Positions 33,700 to 46,256 of a stretch of DNA of 64,000 nucleotides are shown piece after piece. A program made the translations under genes and the position numbers. Under the pieces are notes generated by a model, which was given only the letters and a program-made list of their open reading frames with translations, searched no databases and had not been told where the DNA came from. Origin of the DNA: Perilla frutescens (lineage: Eukaryota; Streptophyta; Magnoliopsida; Lamiales; Lamiaceae). How positions within the stretch are numbered: the first letter of the stretch is position 1; every line of letters begins with the position of its first letter. The stretch is taken from assembly GCA_026008535.1 (NCBI GenBank), contig BRKX01000007.1, forward strand, positions 60,377,001 to 60,441,000, given 5' to 3'.

Positions 33700-35925
33700 T
33701 GTGATACCCCGACCCTTTTGCTAAATTATAAATTATAATTTTAGTAAATGATTTCAAATTAATATTGTTGAATATTAATCATGTGCGTATGTTCGTATGT
33801 TATGCCGTTATTTTATTTGCAAGTTGTCTCACTCGAGCCGGTACGTCATAGCACAGTGATGTTATACTGAGTATATAACACAATTTAAATTTTAATACTA
33901 AAGTGTCGAGTTATATGATAATGAATGTTATTGCATTGAATTTTTTTTGCCAAAACCTTGAACGCCCTAATGCTGAGTTGATCGGGAAAATGGAGTGGTT
34001 TAAGTCCGGGAGTCGTTTAAAATAAGGGGATGATTTTTGGCATGTCGCGCGCTCGCGGGGAAGTGCGCGCCCGCGGGGCCGTGCGCGGTCGCGGGAGACT
34101 GCGCGCCCACGGGGCTGGCGAGGGACGCGCGCCCGCGGGGGCTGTGCACTCACGGGGAGCGTGGGCCGAGAGAGGGGTTCCGCGGTCGCGGGGGCTGCGT
34201 GGTCTTGCGGGTCCGGGGATTTTCTACCTATAAATACAACACTTATTCATTTCCTCCTCACTTTCTTTCCATATGGGCGATTTTCCCCCCCCTTCTCTCT
34301 ACAAATCTTTCATCTTTTGAAGTAGATTCTTCCATCATCATCCATCAACAAAGGTAACCTCTACACCTCTCATTCTTGGGGATTAAACACCCATTTCTTG
34401 TTGTTTTGGAAACTAGGGTTTGTTATCCAAATTTGAGGATTTTGGATTTTTGTTGATCTTCTTGCTTTGATATCTCAAACATATGGTTTATTTACCTCCT
34501 TGAAGCTATATATGAAGTTATATCGAATTCCTATGGTTCATTGTTGCTAAGGTTTGGATTTTTGCCTTTATTTCCTTTATTTTATTGATAATTGTTTGGA
34601 GATGTTATGAGGGTTGCTTGGGGTTGATTTTCATGTATGTTAGAGCCCTAGGATGAAGGTGTTTGTATTTAAAATGTTGGGTCTAATGGATTTAAAATGA
34701 GTCATGAGCATGTGGTTTAAATGTGTGCCCGTAATGTGTTCGATCAAATGCTTCAAAGAGTTTATGTGTGTATTTTGAGTCCAAAATCATAGTATGAGCT
34801 TGTATATCCATGGTTGTGTATGTGAAAATATTTGAAGACTTTAAAGCAAAGTATAGTTGAGTTTGGTCTAAATTATGATTTAATTAAATAACTCGACGTC
34901 TAAAATAAAAAGGGAATTGAAAGGTGCTAGGTGACGTGTTGTGGCTCGAGGAGGACAACTTGTGCACGGCAAAGGAGTATTCAAGGTTAAAAGGATTCAA
35001 AAGCGTCTTTTAAGGTGGGGTTACTCTAAACTGTGAACACGTGTAAGGTTATAGTTATTGTTGTGCTTTGATTGTATATGTATGAAGGGTCTTCGGACCG
35101 GTGAATGAAAGAGATCCTTCGGGGTCGACAAAGAGACCCTTCGGGGTAGAGATCCTTCGGGATCGATAATAGACTCGTTAATGTCCTCCCTGGAGGGTAG
35201 GATGTCTGCGGGCATCCCTACAGGGATTAACGGGGGCATCATGATGTTTAGACCCTACGGGGTTGAGACTAGTCTCCACAAAGTAATGAAAAGTCCATAT
35301 GTTATATTTTCACTTGTGCAATTAACTATAATTGTTTACAGTGTTCCCCACTGAGTATGTTGTTAAATACTCACCCCATTCATTCAATGAATTTCAGGTT
35401 GAGGAGTCGAGGCCGGAGTAGGAGCGTTGTGAACACAAGAGAACCCCACAAGCTTGTGTTTATCTTTTGCATGCTCTTCTTTTGATAACACTCATATTAT
35501 TATTGTTATTATTACATTGATCACTCTTTTCGCCTTATGATCGATGATTATTGGGGATGTGAATAGCCTGATCTTTTGTAGGCCATAATGTATATAACTT
35601 GACATTATGTAGAACAACTTAAAGGTGGGTCGTTTGACCTTGGAGCCTTCTATGTGCGAATTATGTCGATGAACCCCTATATTATGTTTGTTAATTTAGG
35701 CGCTAGACGGGCGGGTTGCGTAAACCTATGAGCCCGATAGGTTAGGTGATTGTATGCTTAATAGGACAAAATTTATATTGAAAATTATGATGCCTTACCT
35801 CATCATGCTTTATATATTATCATATTTGGCCTAAGCTTCCGCTCATATTAAAATAAGCACACAAAATATGTATGTAAATTGTATGTTAAGTGACGTGGCC
35901 AAACGGAGTAGTTTGGAGCGTTACA
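33700..35925 (+). repeat. Element D LTR 2 (complete, shared)
   Basis: 2226 bp, from TGTGATACCCC to GAGCGTTACA. It acts as the 3' LTR of copy 1 and the 5' LTR of copy 2. It has a GC-rich island (34038-34216), TATAAATA at 34229-34236 and short CTTCGGGG repeats around 35115-35165. Confidence 0.95.
34038..34216 (+). repeat. GC-rich repeat island in D LTR 2
   Basis: Repeats of GCGCGCCCGCGGGG-like units every 18-36 bp, in an otherwise AT-rich LTR, directly upstream of the TATA box. Open frames here are a by-product of GC content. The equivalent island in LTR 3 is at 41239-41416. Confidence 0.75.
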
Positions 35926-35928
35926 AAA

Positions 35929-35940
35929 TGGTATCAGAGC
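35929..35940 (+). other. Primer-binding site of D (initiator Met tRNA)
   Basis: TGGTATCAGAGC three bases after LTR 2. Confidence 0.95.
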
Positions 35941-36419
35941 AGGTCTACGCTCCTGTAGACTTGTTCTGTATGTGTTTGATTTATGTGTGAGAAATGTGGG
36001 TGGTTGTTCACAACGGCTACTTGGCTTGACTCCGATCCTAAGGTATGTACTCTCAAAGATTTTCAAGTATGAGTTTTATGTAATGGGGGTGTGTATATAG
36101 AGTGTGTCGGGAAATAAGTTAAAGAAGTTAAAGAGTTGAATAATCGTGATGGCATGATAAAGAAAAGAATGAATGGTCCGAAGTTGGACAAAAGAAGGGA
36201 AAGAATGGTCTGAAGTTGGACAATAAAGATGAATGAATTGTATCTGTTTTCACGATCAACTATGATGTTTTAAATTCCCGATGCATGCTTTAAAGAAATG
36301 AAATCTTGGAAGTTGTGTGCTTTCTTGATTATGAAATGATGATAAGTGTTTAAGTAGTCCTCGAATTAGCTTTAAGAATGACATTAACCTAACGAGCAAG
36401 TGTGCCTAAAGGCTTTAGG

Positions 36420-39400
36420 ATGCCTCCGTGTCGTGCTCCTGCTCCTCAAGAGGCAGAAGAATCAAGTAATGAAGGGGGTGGTCTTCATGATCTTCCACCA
36501 CGAGAGAACGGGCCCGATTTTGCCCGAGGTTTCCTAGAGACGCTTCGGGGTCTCATGGCCCAACAAATGGGGCGAGAAGGAGTGAATGAAGGAGAAAGGC
36601 TCCAAAGAGAGGCGTTCGACGTAGTCGAGCAGTTTAGAAGAATGGGGCCGTCTAGGCTCAAAGGAAGTGAAGGTCCTGAAGCGACAGAGGAGTGGATCCG
36701 GGAAATAGAGCGGATCTTCGAGCATATTCAGTGCACCGAGGTGCAGAAAGCCTCATGTGCTATCTTTCAATTTGCAGAAGAGGCGAGCTTTTGGTGGGAA
36801 ACCCATTCCCGAACTATGACACCCGAGCAACGCCAAGCTTTGGTGTGGACCGACTTGAAAGAGTTGATCCTCACTTGATACTTCCCCGAGTCTTTCAAGA
36901 CTAAGATAGAGACTGAATTCCTCAATCTAAGGCAAGGAGGAATGACTGTGATCGAATATGAAAGACGATTTAATCGTCTCTCCCGCTATGCTTCATACGT
37001 TGTGGATACGGATGAAAAGAAAGCTCGACGTTTTGAGCATGGTTTGCGTCCTGAAATTGCAGGGATCCTGTTAGGCCAAAGGTTGAGAACCTATGGTGAA
37101 GTGATTGAGAGAGCCCAAGCCATTTCTCACGGGCTCCAGCTGGACTTGAAGGACCAAAGGCAGCGTGAGGCCTTTGGCAAGAGGAAATGGGAGCCGCAGG
37201 ACAAAGGAAAAGGAAAAGCTCCTATGCAAAACAAGCCATGGCAGTAGAGGCCTGTCCCACAGAGAGGAAACAACGATAGGTCTCCTTACCCTAAATGCCA
37301 AAAGTTCCATCTAGGAGAGTGTCGTGCGGGACAGAGGGTTTGCTTTACATGTGGGGACCCGAGCCACCTGTCCTATGATTGCCCGAAGAAGAAGAAAGAG
37401 CAAGAAAGAAAGGTGAAGCCGCGACTGTTTGCCTTAGAGGGCGAGGAAAAGGACCCTAAGTCAGGTGAGGATACTATGTCAGGTATTCTTCGAGTATCAG
37501 ATGTTCCAGCTCTAGTATTATTCGATTCCGGTGTATCTCATTCCTTTATATCTGCAAGTTTCTGTTCCAAGCTTGTTGTTATATGCAAGGATAGTGGTGA
37601 ATTGTTAGAGATCAGTATTCTTTCGGGGAAGAGAGTTTCGTCTAGTAAGATGGCGTATGGCCTGAAACTAGAAATCAATGATAGGGTGCTGAGAGCAGAT
37701 CTCCATGTCTTGGAGATGCGTGATTTCGACATAATCCTAGGTATGGATTGGTTTAGTGGAAATCATGCCACGATTCGATGTCGTGATCGTGAGGTCGAAT
37801 TTAATTTTCCATATGAGCCTAAGCTCATCTTCTATGGTGCAAGAACGAGGTCAACTAAGAGGATCATTACAGCAATGAAGACAATGAAGTTGTTGAAGAA
37901 AAGAGGGTGTCAGGGATTTCTCGTTAGCATTGTGGAGTCAACGTCCACTAAAGTCCAAGTGTCAGATGTGCCAGTGGTGAACGAATTTCCCGACGTATTT
38001 CCAGATGAGTTGCCAGGGATTCCTCCTGACCGTCAGATCGAGTTCACCATCGACCTAGTGCCAGGTGCGGCACCAATATCTAAAGCTCCGTATAGAATGG
38101 CACCAAAAGAATTGCAAGAGCTCAAAGTTCAACTTCAGGAGTTACTTGACAACAAGCTAATCCGGCCAAGTGTTTCACCATGGGGAGCACCTGTGCTATT
38201 CGTAAAGAAAAAGGATGGATCGATGCGTATGTGCATTGATTATAGAGAGTTGAACTGGTTAACGATCAAGAACAAATACCCGCTGCCAAGAATTGAAGAT
38301 TTGTTTGATCAACTGAGGGGAGCCGGTGTGTTTTTAAAGATTGACTTGAAGTCTAGCTATCATCAATTGAAGATCAAGGAGAGTGACATTCCAAAGACAG
38401 CATTTAGAACGTGGTATGGTCACTATGAGTTCACGGTGGTACCTTTTGGATTGACCAATGCGCCTGGAGTCTTCATGGATTTGATGAATCGAGTGTTCCA
38501 TCCGTACCTCGACCAGTTCGTAATAGTCTTCATCGATGATATCTTGATTTATTCAAGAAGTAAGGAGTAACACATTGAGCATCTCAGAATCGTATTGGAG
38601 ACGCTAAGGAAAGAAGAGTTGTATGCAAAATTTTCAAAATGCGAGTTTTGGTTGGAACGGGTGGCATTCCTTGGCCACGTGGTAACATCAAACGGAATCG
38701 AAGTGGATCCGTCGAAGGTGAAATCTGTTAGCAATTGGAAGACGCCATCGAATGTTAATGAAGTCCGAAGCTTCTTAGGACTAGCGGGTTACTATAGAAG
38801 ATTTATCGAGGGGTTTTCCAAGATAGCGAGTCCTTTGACAAGATTAACAAGAAAGGATGAGAAGTTTCAATGGAGTGAAAAGTGTGAGCAGAGTTTTCAA
38901 GAATTGAAGCGACGTCTCGTGTCAGCCCCAGTGTTGATTATTCCTAATGGGACGGAAGGCTTTGTCATCTACAGTGACGCCTCGAAGCAAGGACTTGGTT
39001 GTGTTTTGATGCAGCATGGAAAGGTAGTAGCATATGCATCGAGATAGTTGAAGGTGCACGAGCGTAATTATCCAACGCATGATCTTGAGTTAGCAGCCGT
39101 GGTCTATGCATTGAAGATTTGGAGGCATTACCTCTATGGAAGCAAGTGTGAGATCTACACCGACCACAAAAGCTTGAAGTACTTCTTTACCCAAAAGGAG
39201 CTGAATTTACGTCAAAGGAGATGGTTAGAGTTGGTGAAGGATTACGACTGTACGATCTTATATCATCTTGGAAAGACAAATGTCGTAGCTGATGCCTTAA
39301 GCCGAAAGATCTATCTTCCAACCAGGAAAGAGCTGTTGATCAAGGAGTTTGAAAAGATGAACTTAGAAGTGGTAGATCCTTCCAACACCACTCAAGGGAT

Positions 39401-40864
39401 TTTAGCAGCCTTAGTGGCTCGACCACTAATTCGTGATCGAGTTCGTGAAGCACAAGTCGACGATCCTTTCTTATGCAAAATGAAGAAAAGAGCATTGGAG
39501 GGTTCTATTCAGGGATTTGCCGTTGCAGGTGATGGCACGCTACTCTTCGAGGGAAGGTTGTGTGTGCCGAAGAACGAGGAGCTCAGAAAGGAGATTCTTG
39601 AAGAAGCACATAATACGCCATATTCTGTGCACCCAGGAGGCACGAAAATGTTCAAGGACTTGAAGATGGTATTCTGGTGGAGAAATATGAAGAGGTCGAT
39701 TGGCCAATTCGTATCGAAGTGTATCACTTGTCAACAAGTGAAAGCCGAGCATCAACGCCCTTCTGGATTGTTGAACCCACTCGAGATTCCCGAGTGGAAG
39801 TGGGAACACATTGCAATGGACTTTGTGATAGGATTACCTCCGTCAGTCAAGGGTCATCATGCAATCTGGGTTGTTGTCGATAGGTTAACCAAGTCTGCTC
39901 ATTTTCTTCCGGTGAAGATGATGTTTAGCATGGATCGATTAGCTCAGATTTATATCGATGAGATAGTACGTCTTCACGGCATTCCTGTGTCGATAGTGTC
40001 AGATCGTGACGCAAGGTTTACGTCCAAATTTTGGCGAAGTCTGCAAGAAGCTATGGGAACTCAGTTGAAATTTAGCACAACGTATCATCCTCAATCCGAT
40101 GGTCAGTCTGAGCGGACCATCCAGACGTTGGAAGACATGCTCCGCGCATGTTTCCTCGATTTTGGTGGAAGCTGGGAGAGCCACTTGCCACTCGTGGAGT
40201 TTGCTTACAATAATAGTTTCCAAGCGTCTATTGGAATGGCACCGTACGAGGCTTTGTATGGGAGAAAGTGCAGATCTCATATTCATTGGGATGAAGTGGG
40301 AGAATGTCGACTCTTAGGCCCCGAGATCATTGAGAAGACAGTGGAAGTAATTGAGAAGATAAGATGAAGAATCAAGGTAGCTCAAGATCGTCAGAAATCC
40401 TATGCCGACACAAAGAGAAAAGATGTAAGCTTTGAGATTGGTGATAAAGTGTTCTTGAAGATTGCACCCATGAGAGGAGTGGTTAGATTTGGGAAAAAGG
40501 GTAAGTTGCAGCCACGTTATGTGGGACCGTTCGAGATTCTAGAGAAAGTAGGTGATGTTGCCTATCGCCTAGCACTACCTCCGGATTTGGCAGGTGTGCA
40601 CGATGTTTTCCATGTGTCGTTGCTAAGACGATATGTGTCTGACCCTAGTCATGTCATTTCATATGGCACGGTGCAAGTTTCTAAGGACTTGACGTATGAA
40701 GAATTCCAGTTGCTGTGTTAGATAGAAGAGTTCATACTCTTCGAACCCGTGAGGTTCCTTTAATAAAAGTGCAGTGGAGTCGGCACGGACCTGAAGAGGC
40801 CACTTGGGAGAAAGAAGTTGATATCTTAGGTCGATATCCAAATGTAACAGAAATGTTAGGCTAA
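36420..40864 (+). pseudogene. Chromovirus gag-pol of element D, copy 2
   Basis: A single frame interrupted by stops at 36876, 37245, 38568, 39045 and 40365, plus a one-base deletion near 40702 relative to copy 1. Order: Gag (REIERIFEHIQ, FWWETH), zinc knuckle CFTCGDPSHLSYDC (about 37338-37380), protease with FDSGVSHSFI, RT (FDQLRGAGVFLKIDLKSSYHQ; FIDD at 38529-38540), RNase H (YSDASKQGLG, TDHKSLKYF, VADALSR), integrase (CITCQQVKAEHQ; D, D and E present) and a chromodomain. Several stops are CGA-to-TGA or CAG-to-TAG, as expected from cytosine deamination. ATG taken at 36420 (MPPCRAPAP); an in-frame ATG lies at 36402. Confidence 0.93.
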
Positions 40865-40883
40865 TTTCGAGGACGAAATTTTT

Positions 40884-40898
40884 AAAAGTTGGGGAGAT
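40884..40898 (+). other. Polypurine tract of element D
   Basis: AAAAGTTGGGGAGAT immediately before LTR 3. The same tract precedes LTR 2. Confidence 0.8.
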
Positions 40899-43140
40899 TG
40901 TGATACCCCGACCCTTTTGGTAAATTATAAATTATAATTTTAGTAAATGATTTCGAATTAATATTGTTGAATATTAATCATGTGAGTATGTTTGTATGTT
41001 ATGCCGTTATTTTATTTACAGGTTGTCTCACTCAAGCCGGTACGTCATAGCACAGTGATGTTATACTGAGTATATAACACAATTTAAATTTTAATACTAA
41101 AGTGTCGAGTTATATGATAATGAATGTTATTGCATTGAATTTTTTTTGCCAAAACCTTGAACGCCCTAACGCTGAGTTGATCGGGAAAATGGAGTGGTTT
41201 AAGTCCGGGAGTCGTTTAAAATAAGGGGGATGATTTTTGGCATGTCGCGCGCTCGCGGAGAAGTGCGCGCCCGCGGGGCCGTGGGCGGTCGCGGGAGACT
41301 GCGCGCCCGCAGGGCTGGCGAGGGACGCGCGCCCGCGGGGGCTGCGCGCTCGCGGGGAGCGTGGGCCGAGAGAGGGGTTTTGCGGTCGCGGGGGCTGCGC
41401 GGTCGTGCGGGTCCGGGGATTTTCTACCTATAAACACAATACTTATTCATTTCCTCCTCACTTTCTTTCCATATGGGCGATTTTCCCCCCCCCCCTTCTC
41501 TCTACAAATCTTTCATCTTTTGAAGTAGATTCTTCCATTATCATCCATCAACAAAGGTAACCTCTACACCTCTCCTTCTTGGGGATTAAACACCCATTTC
41601 TTGTTGTTTTGGAAACTAGGGTTTGTTATCCAAATTTGAAGATTTTGGATTTTTGTTGATCTTCTTGCTTTGATATCTCAAACATATGGTTTATTTACCT
41701 CCTTGAAGCTATATATGAAGTTATATCGAATTCCTATAGTTCATTGTTGCTAGGATTTGGATTTTTGCCCTAATTTCCTTTATTTTATTGATAATTGTTT
41801 GGAGATGTTATGAGGGTTGCTTGGGGTTGATTTTCATGTATATTAGAGCCCTAGGATGAAGGTGTTTGTATTTGGAATGTTGGGTCTAAAGGATTTAAAA
41901 TGAGTCATGAGCATGTGGTTTAAATGTGTGCCCGTAATGTGTTCGATCAAATGCTTCAAAGAGTTTATGTGTGTATTTTGAGTCCAAAATTATAGTATGA
42001 GCTTGTATATCCATGGTTGTGTATGTGAAAATGTTTGAAGACTTTAAAGCAAAGTATAGTTGAGTTTGGTCTAAATTATGATTTAATTAAATAACTCGAC
42101 GTCTAAAATAAAAAGGGAATTGAAAGGTGCTAGGTGACGTGTTGTGGCTCGAGGAGGACAACTTGTGCACGGCAAATGAGTATTCAAGGTTAAAAGGATT
42201 CAAAAGCGTCTTTTAAGGTGGGGTAACTCTAAACTGTGAACACGTGTAAGGTTATAGTTATTGTTGTGCTTTGATTGTATATGTATGAAGGGTCTTCGGA
42301 CCGGTGAATGAAAGAGATCCTTCGGGGTCGACAAAGAGACCCTTCGGGGCAGAGATCCTTTGGGATCGATAATAGACTCGTTAATGTCCTCCCTGGGGGG
42401 TAGGATGTCTGCGGGCATCCCTACAGGGATAAAGATGTTCATTAACGAGGGCATCATGATGTTTAGACCCTACGGGGTTGAGACTAGTCTCCACAAAGTA
42501 ATGAAAAGTCCATATGTTATATTTTCACTTGTGCAATTAGCTATAACTGTTTATAGTGTTCCCCACTGAGTATGTTGTTAAATACTCACCCCATTCATTC
42601 AATGAATTTCAGGTTGAGGAGTCGAGGCCGGAGTAGGAGCGTTGTGAACACAAGAGAACCCCACAAGCTTGTGTTTATCTTTTGCATGCTCTTCTGTTGA
42701 TAACACTCATATTATTATTGTTATTATTACATTGATCACTCTTTTTGCCTTATGATCGATGATTATTGGGGATGGGAATAGCCCGATCTTTTGTAGGCCA
42801 TGATGTATATAACTTGACATTATGTAGAACAACTTAAAGGCGGGTCATTTGACCTTGGAGCCTTCTATGTGCGAATTATGTCGATGAACCCCTATATTAT
42901 GTTTGTTAATTTAGGCGCTAGACGGGCGGGTTGCGTAAACCTATGAGCCCGATAGGTTAGGTGATTGCATGCTTAATAGGACAAAATTTATATTGAAAAT
43001 TATGATGCCTTACCTCATCATGCTTTGTATATTATCATATTTGGCCTAAGCTTCCGCTCATATTAAAATAAGCACACAAAATATGTATGTAAATTGTATG
43101 TGAAGTGACGTGGCCAAACGGAGTAGTTTGGGGCGTTACA
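40899..43140 (+). repeat. Element D LTR 3 (complete)
   Basis: 2242 bp, closely matching LTR 2. It ends GGGGCGTTACA, followed by the GTGAC duplication. GC-rich island at 41239-41416 and TATAAACA at 41429-41436. Confidence 0.95.
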
Positions 43141-43145
43141 GTGAC

Positions 43146-43776
43146 AGCCTTGGTAGTTAAGATTGAGTAGTATATGTAGGCATAAGACCGTGTCAAACCT
43201 ACTAGAATCGGGTCACTTTTGCCCTCAAAGCTGCTATACTTGCAAAACCTTTGTGTGATTCTCTCCTTAGGTTCCTGTATAGTTAGGTCCCTAGGTGCCG
43301 ATCGTATCATCTAGACGATATAATGTAAGAAGTGATTGGGGAGTGGCCGATCGTATCCATTTTCTATAACCGGTTAACCCTCAAAGTGACAATTACCCAT
43401 ATTTGGCCATAGGGATTCGATTTTTGATCTTTCTGCTAGTGTGGACACAACGGGTAGTAGCGGTAATTACATGTGTTTTACCCGGGATTGCGCATACCTA
43501 CCGAATGACTTGATGTTTTGACTTGAACACTTTTATTACTGATATTTTCTTTTGTGATTTCCTTTTCAGCATTTAGTTAGTTTAAGTTTATTAGCAAGGT
43601 TTTTAGAGTGACACTGAAGACCCAAACCAAAACTAAGAAAAGACAGAAGGTTATGAACACTCCTCGTGGGATCGACATCCGTCTTCACCAGCTATACTAG
43701 CCGTTGAGGGTAGATTAAGCATTTGTGGACTATTTGCCCGCAAGTGTATTTTGCACACTAAAACGACGGTGTGCCA
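43146..43776 (+). repeat. Element E 5' LTR, right piece
   Basis: Continues E's LTR after D and matches 54043-54673. It ends GTGTGCCA. Confidence 0.95.
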
Positions 43777-43780
43777 AAAT

Positions 43781-43798
43781 TGGCACCGTTGCCGGGGA
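43781..43798 (+). other. Primer-binding site of E (Asp-tRNA type)
   Basis: TGGCACCGTTGCCGGGGA, four bases after the LTR. It differs from the common Asp-tRNA site TGGCGCCGTTGCCGGGGA by one base. Use of tRNA-Asp is inferred from that match. Confidence 0.85.
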
Positions 43799-43841
43799 GT
43801 GTAAGCGCATTTTCTATCTATTTACTATTTTACCTTAGTAT

Positions 43842-46256
43842 ATGTGTCGTTCTAACCGCGCAGGAGATTTATTATACGATCCGGAGATAGAGAGGTCAAC
43901 GAGGGCAAGAAGGGCACAAGCTAGGGCATTTTTGAAAAGGCTGCAGGAGGAGAATCAAACTGAAGGATCCAGTGATGATTTGACCTCAGGCAGAGAAAGT
44001 CAGGCAAGCAACGAACAAGCTGAGACAAGCAACGTCAATCCACTCTATTTCGAAGAAGAGATGGAGGACGATCATATATCAAACCACAAGGAAGAAGAAC
44101 AACAAAGACCATCACCGCACACCCTTACTTTGAGGCAGCTGAGTTTTCCTCAAACCATGAACATGCATCCCACGGGCATCATTTTGCCCACAACTACTGG
44201 TAACTGGGAGCTGAGGGCAAACTTCATCTCGATTTTGCCCAAATTCCATGACCATCCAGGGGAGGATCCACAACGACATCTACAAGATTTTGAGATGGCA
44301 TGTGAGACGCAACGCACACGAGCTAATGGGACAGATGAATACATTCGCCTGGTTTCTTTTCCTTTCACCTTGCAGGACGGAGCTCGAGAATGGTTATACA
44401 CTATTCCTGCCAGGAGTGTAACTAACTGGAGTCAACTCCAGCAAAAGTTTCTGGAGAAGTACTTTCCCACATCAAGAGTGCAGAGCATGAGAAAGAAGAT
44501 CTCAACCGCAAAGGCTGGTCCCCACGAGAGCTTTTACGATTACTGGGAGCGTTTCAAGCAATTGCTCTCGAAATGCCCACATCACCAAATTCCAGATCAT
44601 GACCTGGTGAACTATTTTGTCTCGGGGTTGAGAAGCGAGGACCGAGCCCTACTGAATGTAGCATGCGGAGGATCTATCCTGAACAAGAGGGCAGTTGAAG
44701 CTCTAATACTTATTGGAGAAATGGCCGAGGAGAACAGAGACGATTCATATGAAAGAACAAGTGTTGCCGCTGCGGGCAAAACTATCTCTGTGCCTGAAAC
44801 TGATGACCGAATTGAACAACTCTGCAACAAGATGGAGAAGATGATCACCATGTTTTCCGCTAATACCTTGCGAATTTGTGGGGTATGTGAATTGATGGGG
44901 CACTACTCTGACCAGTGTCCACAATTGAAGGAGAAGGAAGAAACGGTTAACGCTATAGATGAAGGGCACAGAAGGAGGCATAATCATTTTGCCCCCAACT
45001 ATAGTCAGAGGCAGACAACACCATACTATCCTGCGTCCGCAGCAAGACCGTCTTTATCAGACATGGTTCACAAAATTGTGAATGAAACGGTGGAGGTACA
45101 AAAGAAATCAAAAGTCTTCGAGCAGGAGACAAGGAATGGACTGAGCTATTTGGGAGGACAAATATCCCAAATTAGTGATGCAATTGCAAGGATGGAGAAA
45201 GCTAAAGGAATTCTGCCCTCACAGACAGAACCACCAAAAAAGGCTGGGGTAAATGCAATAACACTGAAGAGTGGAAGGCAACTGCCTGCACCATATCCAG
45301 AGACTGCAGAGGATGATGCCCACAGGGATGATGAGCCCACAAAGGAGGAAGCAGAGTTGCGGGCAAATGACGAACCAGAAGTAATTGTGCCCAAACCCAT
45401 CCTGAAGAGTAATATTCCAAAAGAGATCGAGGTACCTTTACCATTCCCAGGACGGATGGAGCAGAACAAAAAAGAAGTAGAGGATAGGGACCTAATGCAC
45501 ATCTTCAAGAAAATGGAAATCAATGTTTCCCTACTGGACGCAATCAGGCAGGTGCCCCGATATGCCCGTTTCCTGAAAGACTTATGTACAAAGAAAGTGA
45601 GATTCACAGAGGAGGCACAAGTTGTTGTGAATGAAAATGTGTCAGCATTATTACAGAAGAAGCTGCCTGAAAAGTGTGGAGACCCAGGGATGTTCTTTAT
45701 TCCCTATGAATTTGGAGGACTTCCAGTTGAGAGAGCTATGCTGGACTTAGGGGCATCGATCAATGCTATGCCCTTAAGCATTTTTGAAGAGCTGACCTTA
45801 GGACCGCTCAAGGATATAAGGACAATTATTCAATTGGCTGACCGTTCCAGTGTCTACCCCGGGGGAGTGCTTGAAGATGTCCTAATCAAAGTGGAGAGTC
45901 TGATTTTCCCAGCAGACTTCTATGTGCTGGATATAGGCAAAACCAATCCAAAGGCTGCCTGTATACTTTTGGGCAGACCATTCATGAAGACGACACATAT
46001 GAAGATTGATGTCGATAATGGCACATTGACATGCGAGTTCGATGGAGACAGAGTTACCTTCAACATCATGGAGGCAATGAAGTACCCTAATGACACTGAG
46101 GGTGTACATATGATCGACGTTTTTGAGCCTATGACCCAAGAAGAAATACCAAGGCTGCTGGCAAAGGATCCACTTGAGTGGGTACTTCAGAACAGTAAGA
46201 TCGATTGGGATGCTGATGAAGAACGAGATAAGCAAATCAAAGAGGCAATTCTGTAA
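43842..46256 (+). pseudogene. Athila-type gag-protease of element E
   Basis: 804 codons from MCRSNRAGDLL. The retrotransposon Gag core (FTLQDGAREWLYTIPA, QKFLEKYFP, ESFYDYWERFK) is followed by a zinc knuckle CGVCELMGHYSDQC, a coiled linker and an aspartic protease (MLDLGASINAMPLSIF). In this element type gag and pol are normally one frame. Here TAA at 46254-46256 interrupts it, and pol continues in the same frame. The Gag and protease part itself is open throughout, so it is the best-preserved piece of E. Confidence 0.9.

Larger units (their letters stand above)
32117..43140 (+). mobile_element. Chromovirus D with three LTRs (composite)
   Basis: Ty3/Gypsy chromovirus of Tekay/Del type, judged by its C-terminal chromodomain and long LTRs. 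It is flanked by GTGAC at 32112-32116 and 43141-43145. It contains a truncated LTR, a heavily deleted internal region, a full LTR (33700-35925), a nearly complete internal region, and another full LTR (40899-43140). One target duplication around three LTRs indicates one insertion followed by unequal exchange between LTRs and later deletions. Confidence 0.9.

Noticed and set aside
34030..34357. Open frames rich in Arg, Gly and Ala in D's LTRs (also 41216-41560)
   Set aside because: They arise from the GC-rich repeat island and lie in LTR promoter sequence.
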